Notes under the pieces: generated by a model
What the model was told of the DNA's origin: nothing
Databases searched by the model: none
Seen by the model: the letters and a program-made list of their open reading frames with translations, nothing else
Made by a program: the position numbers and the translations under genes
Shown here: piece after piece, positions 37,987-45,837 of the stretch
Numbering within the stretch: the first letter of the stretch is position 1
Layout of the letters: every line of letters begins with the position of its first letter
NCBI RefSeq assembly: GCF_029581275.1
Contig: NZ_CP120742.1
Location: 718,501 to 782,500, forward strand
Direction of reading: 5' to 3'
Length of the DNA: 64,000 bases
Source: Micromonospora sp. WMMD1155
GTDB taxonomy: Bacteria; Actinomycetota; Actinomycetes; Mycobacteriales; Micromonosporaceae

Positions 37987-38097
37987 ACAAGATCCGCGCG
38001 GCGCGCGGCGCGCACCCAAGATCCGCGCAACATCAGGGATGTTGCTGTCTCACGAGCTCCGGAGGCAGCAACATCCACGAAGTTGCGCGGATCTTGG
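37987..38097. repeat. Nested inverted repeat (REP-like) at a convergent gene end
   Basis: The outer arms CCAAGATCCGCGCAAC (38016-38031) and GTTGCGCGGATCTTGG (38082-38097) are perfect 16-bp complements. Inside them GGATGTTGCTG (38037-38047) pairs with CAGCAACATCC (38066-38076). A partial copy, CAAGATCCGCGCGG, lies at 37988. I recall similar sequences scattered between genes in Micromonospora; this needs checking. It may end transcription from both sides. Confidence 0.7.
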
Positions 38098-38100
38098 CCG

Positions 38101-38269
38101 CGGGGGGCGCGGCGCGCGGGGGGCGCGGCGCGCGGGGGGCGCGGCGCGCGGGGGGCGCGGCGCGCGGGGGGCGCGGCGCGCGGGGGGCGCGGCGCGCGGG
38201 GGGCGCGGGGCGCGGCGCGCGGAGTGCGGGGCGCGGCGCGCGGAGTGCGGGGCGCGGCGCGCGGAGTGC
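38101..38269. repeat. GC-only tandem repeats, 16-bp and 21-bp units
   Basis: Six exact copies of the 16-mer CGGGGGGCGCGGCGCG occupy 38101-38196, followed by a partial copy. Then three exact copies of a 21-mer (GGGGCGCGGCGCGCGGAGTG plus C) fill 38207-38269. The two units share the core GGGGCGCGGCGCGCGG, so one was probably derived from the other. The array stops 7 bases before the stop codon of the TPR gene. Confidence 0.9.
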
Positions 38270-38276
38270 GGGGCGA

Positions 38277-39005
38277 TCAGCGGCTGTCGTAGCCGAAGGC
38301 TGTTCGCGGGTCGAGGCGCTGGCCCTCGGCGTACCCCTCGTCGAACGCGGCGGGGCCGAGCGCCTGGATCGCGGCGGCGCGCATCGTGGCGAGATCGGCC
38401 GCGTCGTCCGGGTCCGGCACCTGGCCGATCGCCGCGAACGCGGCGTCCGTGACACCGATCATCCGCGCCGCCCGCGAGTGGTCGCCCTCTGCCGACGCGA
38501 GCGCGGCGCCGGCGACGCAGACGTACGGTACGAAGTCGGCCCAGTCGTTGCGGAACACCCGCTCGCGGCTCTCGGCGAACAGTGTCCTCGCCGCGTCGAG
38601 GTTGCCCAGCCCCAGCTCGCAGAACGCCAGGTTGTGGTACTCGGAGTTGACCGTCTGGGGTCGGCCGAGGGTCTCGTTGAGCGCGATGCTCTCCCGGTAC
38701 AGATCCCGGGCGCGAGCGAGGTCGCCGGACATCCGCGCGACGGCGGCCAGGACGTGCCTCGGCCGTTCCTCGAGGCGGCGGTCGCCGGAGCGCAGCGCCA
38801 CCTCCAGCGCCTCCCGCGCACGGGTCTCCCCGTCGGCCAGGTCACCGCCGCGAATGGCGACCCGGGCGAGGCTGTAGCGGGCCTCCACCTCGCCTGCCGG
38901 GTCACCGGCCGCCTGCGCCCGCTCGATCTCTGCCTCGCTCATGCGCACAACGGCGTCGGTCTCCCCCCGCCGGAAGGCGGAACGCACGTCCTCACTGAAG
39001 CTCAC
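38277..39005 (-). CDS. TPR protein resembling the C-terminal part of large LuxR/BTAD regulators
   Basis: The 242-residue protein starts at a GTG (VSFSEDVRSAFRRGE) after GGGGGAGAA. It contains about four tetratricopeptide repeats (EARYSLARVAIRGGDLADGETR, ARDLYRESIALNETLG, EYHNLAFCELGLGNLDAARTLF). The tail ARMIGVTDAAFAAIGQVPDP and ALGPAAFDEGYAEGQ matches the C-terminus of MalT/AfsR-like ATPase regulators. The P-loop and DNA-binding parts are absent, so it is either a stand-alone domain or a remnant. Unknown function. Confidence 0.75.
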   Translation of the reverse strand: MSFSEDVRSAFRRGETDAVVRMSEAEIERAQAAGDPAGEVEARYSLARVAIRGGDLADGETRAREALEVALRSGDRRLEERPRHVLAAVARMSGDLARARDLYRESIALNETLGRPQTVNSEYHNLAFCELGLGNLDAARTLFAESRERVFRNDWADFVPYVCVAGAALASAEGDHSRAARMIGVTDAAFAAIGQVPDPDDAADLATMRAAAIQALGPAAFDEGYAEGQRLDPRTAFGYDSR

Positions 39006-39042
39006 GGCCTTCTCCCCCGTCACGAATGGCTCGGTGGCGGCG

Positions 39043-39804
39043 TCACCGCGCCGTGAACATGGTCCAGTTCTCCACGAGCACGAACCCCATCGACTCGTAG
39101 AGCGGCCGGCCCATCGGGCTGGTGTGCAGGTATGCGGCGTTCGCGCCGGCAGCGATGCCGTCGCGCAGCACCGTTTCGGTGAGCGTCCGGCCGAGGCCAC
39201 GACCCCGGGCGGACGGTACGACGCCGATGTTGAACACGCCGATCACGCCGGAGTTGAGCATCCCGAGGGCGGTGCCGACGGGTCGGTCGGACTCCTCGGC
39301 CAGGTAGCCGGTGATGCCGTCGGTGTCGAGGACCGCTCCGCCCATCAGCGGCCCGAAGCTGCCTTCGGGTGCCTCGAAGCTCTCGGTGAGAGCGTCGGTG
39401 TACGTGTCGTTCTCGGCGGCGCCGACCCGGCGTACCAGGGCCTGCTGGGTCGAGACGGGCCGGAACACGATGTCGTCGGTGGCGCAGGCCAGGAAGGGCA
39501 TGACGCTACGTTCGCGCAGCCCGTGCCGGGCCGCGAGGTCGACGACCGGCTCGCCGGCCGCACCCCGAACCATGATCGACCAGTGCGGGATCTGCCTGGC
39601 CACCTCGATCGCCAACGCGTCGAGTGACTCGAGATCCGGGTCGGTGGTCAGGGCGAACACCCCGTTGAGCGACGCGAGGCCGGCGTGGGTGATCCCCGCA
39701 CGAGCGGTGCCGCGTTCGGCGTACCAGCCCTTCGGGGTCACCCGGCAGAGCGCCTCGATGGCGTCGAAGTACGCCGTCGCCAACCGGTCGGCGGTGGTGC
39801 CCAT
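39043..39804 (-). CDS. GNAT-family N-acetyltransferase
   Basis: The 253-residue protein has its GNAT core in the C-terminal half: the acetyl-CoA loop VVPSARGRGLGRTLTETVL (R/Q-x-x-G-x-G/A type) and the final YESMGFVLVENWTMF. The N-terminal ~110 residues have no recognised motif and may bind the substrate. ATG 39804 follows GAGAAGAGGG. It is followed 37 bases later by the TPR gene in the same direction. Confidence 0.88.
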   Translation of the reverse strand: MGTTADRLATAYFDAIEALCRVTPKGWYAERGTARAGITHAGLASLNGVFALTTDPDLESLDALAIEVARQIPHWSIMVRGAAGEPVVDLAARHGLRERSVMPFLACATDDIVFRPVSTQQALVRRVGAAENDTYTDALTESFEAPEGSFGPLMGGAVLDTDGITGYLAEESDRPVGTALGMLNSGVIGVFNIGVVPSARGRGLGRTLTETVLRDGIAAGANAAYLHTSPMGRPLYESMGFVLVENWTMFTAR

Positions 39805-40011
39805 GCCCTCTTCTCCCCCATGCAACGGTCGTCCTGCCGAGGCGGTAAACCTAGTCAGCGACCGGGTACGTGAGCAAACGTGACGATCCGGGCAGGTGAC
39901 GGAGGCTCCGCACCGATCAGGAATCGAGAAGCCCCGGGACGTACGCCCGGCCTAGCCTTTCCCCAGACGGCCGGCAGTACGCCGAGTCGGACGACGAGAG
40001 GGAGACCGAAC

Positions 40012-40461
40012 ATGTCCGGGAAGACCACCGCCACCGAATCCGACGGCTTCACCGCCGAGGAGCGCGCCGCGATGAAGGAGCGTGCCGCCGAGCTGCGCGC
40101 CGAGGGCAAGAAGGGCGCGAAGAAGGCCGACGGGCTGCAAGCGGTGCTCGACCGGATCGCACAGATGGAGCCGAAGGATCGCGCGCTGGCCGAGCGCGTA
40201 CACGTGACGGTGACCGCCGCCGCCCCGGACCTGTCGCCCAAGACCTGGTACGGGATGCCCGCGTACGCGAACGAGGGCGGCAAGATCGTCGTCTTCTTCC
40301 AGGACTCCGGGAAGTTCAACTACCGGTACTCGACGCTGGGCTTCCAGGACCCCGCCAACCTCGACGACGGAGACCTGTGGCCGGTGGCGTACGCACTGCA
40401 GAGCTGGAGCCCCGAGGTGGAGAAGAAGATCACCGCTCTGGTGCAGACGGCGGTCTCCTGA
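40012..40461 (+). CDS. DUF1801-like (YdhG/iron-chaperone fold) protein
   Basis: The 149-residue protein has a charged helical N-terminus (FTAEERAAMKERAAELRAEG with KKGAKKADG) and a DUF1801 domain: KTWYGMPAYANEGGKIVVFFQD, then FNYRYSTLGFQDPANLDDGDLWPVAYALQSWSPEVEKKI. The family adopts a small alpha/beta fold of unclear role. RBS GAGAGGGAGACC precedes the ATG. Confidence 0.85.
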   Translation: MSGKTTATESDGFTAEERAAMKERAAELRAEGKKGAKKADGLQAVLDRIAQMEPKDRALAERVHVTVTAAAPDLSPKTWYGMPAYANEGGKIVVFFQDSGKFNYRYSTLGFQDPANLDDGDLWPVAYALQSWSPEVEKKITALVQTAVS

Positions 40462-40589
40462 TCTCCGCGGGCATCGGGGCAGCGGCCCTGGCACGACCGG
40501 CCTGAGGTGCGCGATGATCGGGATCGGAGCTGAGGGAGGCGGACAGTGCGGACGACGGGGCGCGGGCGAGCGGTGAGACGAGCCGCCCG

Positions 40590-41105
40590 ATGACGGCGAG
40601 GGCAGGCCAGGCATTCGACACCGGTCGGGCGGTGTCCGACATCGAGTCGCTGCTCGCCGCCGAGTTGCCCACGGACGGCGACCCGGTCAGCGACGGAGAC
40701 CCGGCCACCGGGGAGTGGACCGGCACCCGTGGGGCGGGCTTCCGGATCGTTCCGATCTGGGAGGGCGACGACCTCACGGGTGTGTACGGCACCGACTGGA
40801 CCGAGGCGGAGGATGCCGCCATGGCGAACCTGGCCCTCGTCGAGGGCGAGCTGGACCGTCGGTGGGGCTCGCACCGGAGGGTCTCCATGCGCGTGCCGCT
40901 GTTCCGGAAGCAGGCCGGCACACCGATGCCGGCGCTGTTCCAGTCTCTGTCCGACATGGACTGCTACGGCGACCTGATGGTGTGGGGGCCCACGGCGACC
41001 GAGGGTCGGTGGGTGGCGGTCTCGGTCAACCAGTGCGACGGCGACGCTCCGATGATCATGACGGCGGTGGTCAGTCGGTTCGCGATCACCGAACTGCCGG
41101 AGTGA
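40590..41105 (+). CDS. Hypothetical protein, 171 residues
   Basis: I do not recognise a family. The protein is acidic, rich in Asp, Glu and Trp, without signal peptide or membrane helix. The segment GFRIVPIWEGDDLTGVYGTDWTEAE followed by MRVPLFRKQAGTPMPALFQSLSDMDCYGDLMVWGP suggests a compact alpha/beta domain. Its stop is 3 bases before the next gene start, so the two are probably one transcript. Codon use fits its neighbours. Confidence 0.7.
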   Translation: MTARAGQAFDTGRAVSDIESLLAAELPTDGDPVSDGDPATGEWTGTRGAGFRIVPIWEGDDLTGVYGTDWTEAEDAAMANLALVEGELDRRWGSHRRVSMRVPLFRKQAGTPMPALFQSLSDMDCYGDLMVWGPTATEGRWVAVSVNQCDGDAPMIMTAVVSRFAITELPE

Positions 41106-41108
41106 CGA

Positions 41109-41693
41109 GTGACGACCACTGATCACGCCTTGGCCATCGCTGCGGCGGAGGCCGGAGCCGCAGTCGTCCGCGCTCGTTACGGGTCGTCGCTGACCCGCTT
41201 CAGGAAGGTCGGAGACGACTTCGCCACCGCCGCCGACATCGACGCGGAGAAGGCCATCCTCGCCGTCCTACGCGACGCGCGTCCGCAGGACGCCGTGGTG
41301 GGTGAGGAGAGCGGGCGCACGGGCATGGTCGACGTCAACCTCGACCCGCCGTTTCCCAGCCGGGACGTCTTCCTGGCCGCCCGGATGCTCGCCGACGACG
41401 ACTTCATCGACCGGTTCCACCCACGGGTGGTCTCCACCAGCCTGGCCGTGGCGTGGGTCGCGGCCGGTCGTCGCGCCGCCTACCTGACGGATCGCCGCGA
41501 CCTGAGCCGCAGTGTCCACTTCGCGGCCGGAATCGCCCTCTGCCAGGCGGCCGGTTGCGTGGTCAGCGGCCTCGACGGTCGACCGCTGCACACCGGTGGG
41601 AACGGTCTCGTCGTCGCGGCCGACGAGCCGACCCACGCCGCCCTGCTGACCCTCGTCAGGAGACAGCGGACCGCGACGGCGCGCGACAGTTGA
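41109..41693 (+). CDS. Inositol-monophosphatase homologue missing the DPLDG metal-site segment
   Basis: The 194-residue protein matches the IMPase family at the N-terminus (AAEAGAAVVRARYG, FATAADIDAEKAI, VVGEESGRTG with the first metal Glu) and at the C-terminus (STSLAVAWVAAGRRAAYLTD, VHFAAGIALCQAAGC). But GEESGRTG runs straight into MVDVNLDPPFPSRDVFLAARML. In relatives about 70 residues lie between, including the W-x-x-DPLDGT metal site. The deletion is in frame, at about 41322, so the protein would be made but lacks key catalytic Asp residues. Confidence 0.8.
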   Translation: MTTTDHALAIAAAEAGAAVVRARYGSSLTRFRKVGDDFATAADIDAEKAILAVLRDARPQDAVVGEESGRTGMVDVNLDPPFPSRDVFLAARMLADDDFIDRFHPRVVSTSLAVAWVAAGRRAAYLTDRRDLSRSVHFAAGIALCQAAGCVVSGLDGRPLHTGGNGLVVAADEPTHAALLTLVRRQRTATARDS

Positions 41694-41720
41694 CATGAAG
41701 TGGGGTTGAGGTCTTAGCCT
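41690..41720 (+). promoter_or_regulatory. Candidate sodN promoter
   Basis: TTGACA at 41690-41695 overlaps the upstream gene's stop codon; CTTAGC follows after 17 bases (or TAGCCT after 19). About 40 bases separate it from the sodN ATG, which has GGAGGGAATCTG upstream. I saw no obvious Nur-type palindrome. Confidence 0.4.
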
Positions 41721-41758
41721 CCCGTCCGTCACCTCAGCCTGTCGTCGGAGGGAATCTG

Positions 41759-42163
41759 ATGCACCTGCCACGCCTTCTCCGCCCGCGTACCGTCGCGAGC
41801 GCACACTGCGACCTGCCCTGCGGCGTCTACGACCCGGCCCAGGCCCGGATCGAGGCCGAGTCGGTCAAGGCGATCTCCGAGAAGTACCAGGCCAGCGACG
41901 ATCCGGAGTTCCGTACCCGCGCGTTGCTCATCAAGGAGCAGCGCGCCGAGCTGGTCAAGCACCACCTCTGGGTCCTCTGGACCGACTACTTCAAGGCACC
42001 CCACTTCGAGAAGTACCCCCAGCTGCACGACCTCTTCAACGAGGCCACCAAACTGGCTGGCGCCGGGGGTGCGAAGGGCGCCGCCGACCCGGAGGTCGCC
42101 GAGCGGCTCCTCGGCAAGATCGAGGAGATCTCGAAGATCTTCTGGGAGACCAAGCAGGGCTGA
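41759..42163 (+). CDS. sodN: Nickel superoxide dismutase
   Basis: The 134-residue precursor carries a leader of 15 residues, MHLPRLLRPRTVASA, then HCDLPCGVYDP, the nickel hook: His1, Cys2 and Cys6 of the mature protein bind Ni. The four-helix body follows (AQARIEAESVKAI, HHLWVLWTDYFKAPHFEKYP, ISKIFWETKQG). The enzyme disproportionates superoxide in the cytoplasm as a hexamer. A specific peptidase (SodX) is normally needed to expose His1; its gene, usually adjacent, is not here. Confidence 0.97.
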   Translation: MHLPRLLRPRTVASAHCDLPCGVYDPAQARIEAESVKAISEKYQASDDPEFRTRALLIKEQRAELVKHHLWVLWTDYFKAPHFEKYPQLHDLFNEATKLAGAGGAKGAADPEVAERLLGKIEEISKIFWETKQG

Positions 42164-42267
42164 CGGTGCGGAACCGGATGGCGCCCGCCACCCGGTTCGG
42201 CGCACCGGCAGGCGGGCGTTAGCGGGCCGCAACCGACAGACGGCAACCGCCGCGGGTGCGGCAGTGA

Positions 42268-42311
42268 GCGGTATACCGCAGAGTCATATTCATACCTCTG
42301 CGGTATACCGC
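42268..42311. terminator. Inverted repeat between convergent sodN and pectate lyase genes
   Basis: GCGGTATACCGCAGAG (42268-42283) and CTCTGCGGTATACCGC (42296-42311) are perfect 16-bp arms around a 12-base loop. Each arm also contains a 12-bp palindrome, GCGGTATACCGC. It can end transcription in both directions. The GGTATACC core also resembles GntR-type operators, and the whole may be a dispersed repeat. Confidence 0.6.
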
Positions 42312-42353
42312 GCACCAGCACGTCGGCCCGAGCCCGGTCCGTTCGACTCGGGA

Positions 42354-43907
42354 TCAACTGGCGTACGTCTCGAATTCGGCCACTCGGGGCGTACCACCGG
42401 AGCTGTTGATCTTGAAATTGATCTTGCTCAACGAGGTCGCGGAGAAGGTGATCGACCCGGCCCCGCTACCGGAGGCCAGGACGGCCCCGTTGTCGTTGTT
42501 GACCAGTTGCCACGACCCGATCGAGCCCTGCGTGCCGGACGGCTCTCGGATGATCACCCGGGACACCCGGGTGGCGGTGCCCCACTTGATCGAGATGGTG
42601 CCGGTCGACCCGGCCGGTGACCAGTAGGTGTTGATGTCGCCGTCGCGCACGTTGCCGTAGCTCGTCCCACTGGCCTTGCTGGAGCCGTCGGCACCGGCGC
42701 CGATGCTGAGGTTGGTCCCGCCGGACGGCGGTGGGGTGGTCGGCGGCGGCGTCGTGGGCGGAGGCGTGGTCGGCGGCGGGGTGGTGGGCGGCGGGGTCTG
42801 CGGGGAGCAACTGCCGTCCGACACCCGCAGGCCGGTGTCGGCGCCCACGGTCTGCCGGACGACGTCCGGCACACAACTCGCTGCGTCGAGGCGGTACGGG
42901 TACGGGATGCTCACGCTGGTGGTGGACGTCAGGTCAGGGCCCGCGGGGTAGGTGTCGCTGCCGGCGCCGGACCAGGTCACGTTGTCGAGGATGTTGCCGC
43001 TGACCTGCCAGTAGCCGCGCTCGCTGGTGTAGAAGGTGCCCAGGACGTCCTTGGAGTCACGGAAGTAGTTGTTCTCCACCTTGGCCTTGGCACCGGCCCG
43101 GGAGTTGATGCCCGACTCGTGCAGGCTCACATAGTGGTTGTTGTAGATGTGGGCCGTGCCGCCGCGCAGCAGCGGCGTACGGGAGTCGATGTTCTCGTAC
43201 AGGTTGTGGTGGTAGGTGATGAAGCCGTTCGACAGGTCGCTCTCACTGGACCCGACGAGGCCGCCCCGACCGGAGTTACGCAGGATGCTGTAGGACAACG
43301 TCACGTACTGGGTGTTGTCCTTCATGTCGAAGAGCCCGTCGTACCCCTCCGACTCCCCACCCGACGCTTCCAACGTCACGTGGTCGACCCAGACGTTGCG
43401 GACCGTGCTCTCCATGCCGATGGCGTCCCCACCGTTGGAGGTGGGTGAGCCCGACTTCTTGACGTTCCGGATGGTGACGTTCTGGATGATGATGTTGCTG
43501 GAGTCACGGATGTGGATGCCGAGCTGGTCGAAGAGTGCTCCGCTGCCGACCCCGATGATGGTGACGTTGCTGATCTGCTTGAGCTCGATCACGCCCGCCG
43601 CGGTGTTGCAGCTCGACCCGGACACTCTGCTGGTGTTGCCGTGGTTGATCGTCCCGGTCACCTCGATGACGATCGGGGTGCTGCTGCTGGCCCGTCCACA
43701 CAGGGCGGCGTGGATCGCCGTCCCCGTGGCGGCCCGCACCGTCTGCCCGCCCGCGCCGCCGGTGGTCCCGCCGTTCTGGGTGGCGTAACCGGTGGCGCCG
43801 CCGACCGCGGCCGACGCCTGGGGGGTGGGCAGCGCCACCCCGACCGCGATCCCCACGGCCACCGTGGCCAGCGCCGCCTGAAGTCGCCACGCAACGTGTC
43901 GTCTCAT
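42354..43907 (-). CDS. Secreted PL1 pectate lyase with C-terminal galactose-binding-like module
   Basis: The 517-residue protein has a signal peptide (1-34, ending AQASAA region) and a PL1 beta-helix. Visible are TIIGVGSGALF, VWVDHVTLEASGGESEGYDGLFDMKDNTQYVTLSYSI (calcium-site acidic residues) and SRTPLLRGGTAHIYNNHY with the family's Arg. Five Thr-Thr-Pro-Pro-Pro repeats then link to a ~120-residue discoidin-like domain (NVRDGDINTYWSPAG). It cleaves pectate by beta-elimination outside the cell. Confidence 0.93.
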   Translation of the reverse strand: MRRHVAWRLQAALATVAVGIAVGVALPTPQASAAVGGATGYATQNGGTTGGAGGQTVRAATGTAIHAALCGRASSSTPIVIEVTGTINHGNTSRVSGSSCNTAAGVIELKQISNVTIIGVGSGALFDQLGIHIRDSSNIIIQNVTIRNVKKSGSPTSNGGDAIGMESTVRNVWVDHVTLEASGGESEGYDGLFDMKDNTQYVTLSYSILRNSGRGGLVGSSESDLSNGFITYHHNLYENIDSRTPLLRGGTAHIYNNHYVSLHESGINSRAGAKAKVENNYFRDSKDVLGTFYTSERGYWQVSGNILDNVTWSGAGSDTYPAGPDLTSTTSVSIPYPYRLDAASCVPDVVRQTVGADTGLRVSDGSCSPQTPPPTTPPPTTPPPTTPPPTTPPPSGGTNLSIGAGADGSSKASGTSYGNVRDGDINTYWSPAGSTGTISIKWGTATRVSRVIIREPSGTQGSIGSWQLVNNDNGAVLASGSGAGSITFSATSLSKINFKINSSGGTPRVAEFETYAS

Positions 43908-44227
43908 CTCGCCTCACCTTCGCATTCGTCCCGCCCAAGGCGTCACCTCGACGGTCACGACCACACCGCCACGGCATTAGGAATAGGCGGATGTGAATCA
44001 CAGAAGAATTCATCGAAGTCGCATCAGCCCTGGTGGAAGCAGGGTTTGACCAGGCGGTCGCAGCGCCACTGTCGACACTGATCGCCCGGCCTTTAACGGA
44101 AACATCGATGTAACGCAATCGTAGGAAAGCGGTTTCCGGAAAGGCAAGGGTTCGCGCTTGCAGGTTTGTTGCAGTGCCGAGGGCCCGGCCCGGCCCAAAC
44201 CCCGGCGGCAACCCCGCGCCTCCGGTA
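43908..44227. promoter_or_regulatory. PL1 upstream region with a GGAAA-N4-TTTCC palindrome
   Basis: No gene is supported between the pectate lyase start and the esterase promoter. The 14-bp near-palindrome GGAAAGCGGTTTCC at 44124-44137 resembles LacI-family operators (GGAAAGCGCTTTCC) and lies 217 bases upstream of the lyase ATG. It may control the lyase, but its distance makes this tentative. Confidence 0.45.
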
Positions 44228-44274
44228 TTGACACCGCACGGCGCGCCATCGATGCTCTGCTAAATCAGTTTAGC
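44228..44274 (+). promoter_or_regulatory. Esterase promoter and GCTAAA operator
   Basis: TTGACA (44228-44233), 17 bases, GATGCT (44251-44256), then operator GCTAAATCAGTTTAGC at 44259-44274. The operator covers the expected start point, so a bound LacI-type repressor would block initiation. Confidence 0.8.
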
Positions 44275-44345
44275 GGCGGTCCCGAACCCGTCTGCCCAGC
44301 GCGACCGCCGTCGGCTGAGCGCACCACCACCGAGAAAGGACTCGC

Positions 44346-45674
44346 ATGAGACTCCGAAACGGACTCATCCCGCTCGCCGCCACCCTCGTGCTGGCCGCCG
44401 CCTCCGGCACGGCGTACGGCAGCCCTGGCGACAGGCCCGGCACCGAGGACGCAATCCGCAGCATCACCCCGATCACCACCGTCTACACGTACGGCCAGAA
44501 GGTCTCGGCGGTCGCGATCGAGTACGGGGGGACGGTCAATCCCCGCACCCTCGACACCGGCACGTTCTCGGTGCGCGACACCGTCTACAACTTCCGCTTC
44601 AACCCGATCGAGGACCTGCCGAAGCTGGCCGACCGAACCGTCACCCACACCTACACCAACGGAGTCGCGGACACGCGTAGCGACCACCGGTCGACGCCGG
44701 GCAGGTACGTCATCGTCGAACTCGACCCCGCCGACACCGGCGGCAACACGGTCGTCGTCTCCAAGTGCCCGACATTCCTCTGCACCGTGAAGGTCAACCC
44801 CGAGCTGCCCACCCGGGTCGTGCAACGCAAGGACGTGCACGCCCAGCCCGGCCGAGGGGCCGGCAAGGGCCCGATCCTCGCCCGGGCCACCCCGCGCGAG
44901 TCCCGGCCGGTCACCGAGAAACCGGTGAACCACCTCGTCGACGAGTTCACCTACGGCTCGTACCTCAGCGGCGGCATGGTGCTGCCGTACCACTACCGCC
45001 TGCCGAAGAACTACCAGCCCGGCCGTGCGTACCCGCTGATGGTCGTCCTGCCCGGTCACGGGATGGGCTGGGACGGCGACAACCTCGGCGTCCAGCTCGC
45101 CGCCGACATCCCGGCGACCGCCTGGCTGCAGCCGCAGTGGACCGGCAGCTCCGAGGACGTCATCGTCCTGGCACCCCAGCACCAGCGGGTCGGCGGTGCC
45201 GCCGAGGCGGATCTGCTGATCAAGCTACTCGACCAGTTCGTCGGCGAGTTCGCCGTGGACACCCGCCGGGTGTACGCGACCACCGTCTCGTACGGTTCCC
45301 AACTGCTCTGGGCGGCGTTCGCCAAGCGGCCGGACCTGTTCGCCGGTGGTCTGGTGACCGGCGGCTTCCCGGTCGACGCCGCGCAGGCGACGGCCATCGC
45401 CACGGCCGAGGTGCCGGTGTGGATCACGCACGGCGAGCACGACCACCTGCTCAACGTGTCGGGCGCGCGCAACTCCACGACGCTGCTGCGGCAGGCGTAC
45501 GAGGCCCGGGGTAAGAGCCCCGAGCAGGCCGCCGACCTCGTGCGCTACACCGAGTACGCCGACAGCGCGTTCACGTCGCCGGACTACCACGCGGCGTTCG
45601 GCCCGACCTACGAGGACAGCGGCATCCTGCGGTGGCTCCTCGCGCGGGCCAAGCCCGCCACCGCCGGCAGCTGA
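44346..45674 (+). CDS. Secreted alpha/beta-hydrolase (esterase-like)
   Basis: The 442-residue protein has a signal peptide (1-26) and an N-terminal beta-rich domain (about 40-165). An alpha/beta-hydrolase domain follows: YPLMVVLPGHGMGWDG (oxyanion), VYATTVSYGSQLLWAAF with likely nucleophile Ser in VSYGS, VPVWITHGEHDHLL (acid) and a late His in PDYHAAF. The nucleophile elbow departs from GxSxG, having Thr-Val before Ser. It is likely an esterase acting on acylated polysaccharide or peptide; its operator links it to the fructoside-type regulon at 45.8-52.6 kb. Confidence 0.82.
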   Translation: MRLRNGLIPLAATLVLAAASGTAYGSPGDRPGTEDAIRSITPITTVYTYGQKVSAVAIEYGGTVNPRTLDTGTFSVRDTVYNFRFNPIEDLPKLADRTVTHTYTNGVADTRSDHRSTPGRYVIVELDPADTGGNTVVVSKCPTFLCTVKVNPELPTRVVQRKDVHAQPGRGAGKGPILARATPRESRPVTEKPVNHLVDEFTYGSYLSGGMVLPYHYRLPKNYQPGRAYPLMVVLPGHGMGWDGDNLGVQLAADIPATAWLQPQWTGSSEDVIVLAPQHQRVGGAAEADLLIKLLDQFVGEFAVDTRRVYATTVSYGSQLLWAAFAKRPDLFAGGLVTGGFPVDAAQATAIATAEVPVWITHGEHDHLLNVSGARNSTTLLRQAYEARGKSPEQAADLVRYTEYADSAFTSPDYHAAFGPTYEDSGILRWLLARAKPATAGS

Positions 45675-45683
45675 CGGCGCGGT

Positions 45684-45756
45684 CCGGGCGACGTCTCGCC
45701 GTTGATCGGGCAGCGCTGGTCCAGCGCGCGGTCGGTCATCGGGAGGCGTCGCCCGG
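45684..45756. terminator. Bidirectional terminator-like structure
   Basis: CCGGGCGACG (45684-45693) pairs with CGTCGCCCGG (45747-45756). Inside lies a second hairpin GCGCTGG-T-CCAGCGC (45713-45727). It lies between convergent genes. Confidence 0.4.
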
Positions 45757-45837
45757 GTCGGGTTCGGCACCAGCCGGCGCACCGCCGACGAGCACGGCAT
45801 CGCCCACGCCGGCGGGGGTGGTTTCGGGAGGGGTAGG

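Noticed and set aside
38101..38269. CRISPR-like direct repeats
   Set aside because: Units are contiguous with no spacers, GC-only and not palindromic; no cas genes nearby.
42722..42800. Tandem repeat in GC-rich DNA
   Set aside because: It is the coding sequence for the Thr-Thr-Pro-Pro-Pro linker of the pectate lyase, not a separate element.
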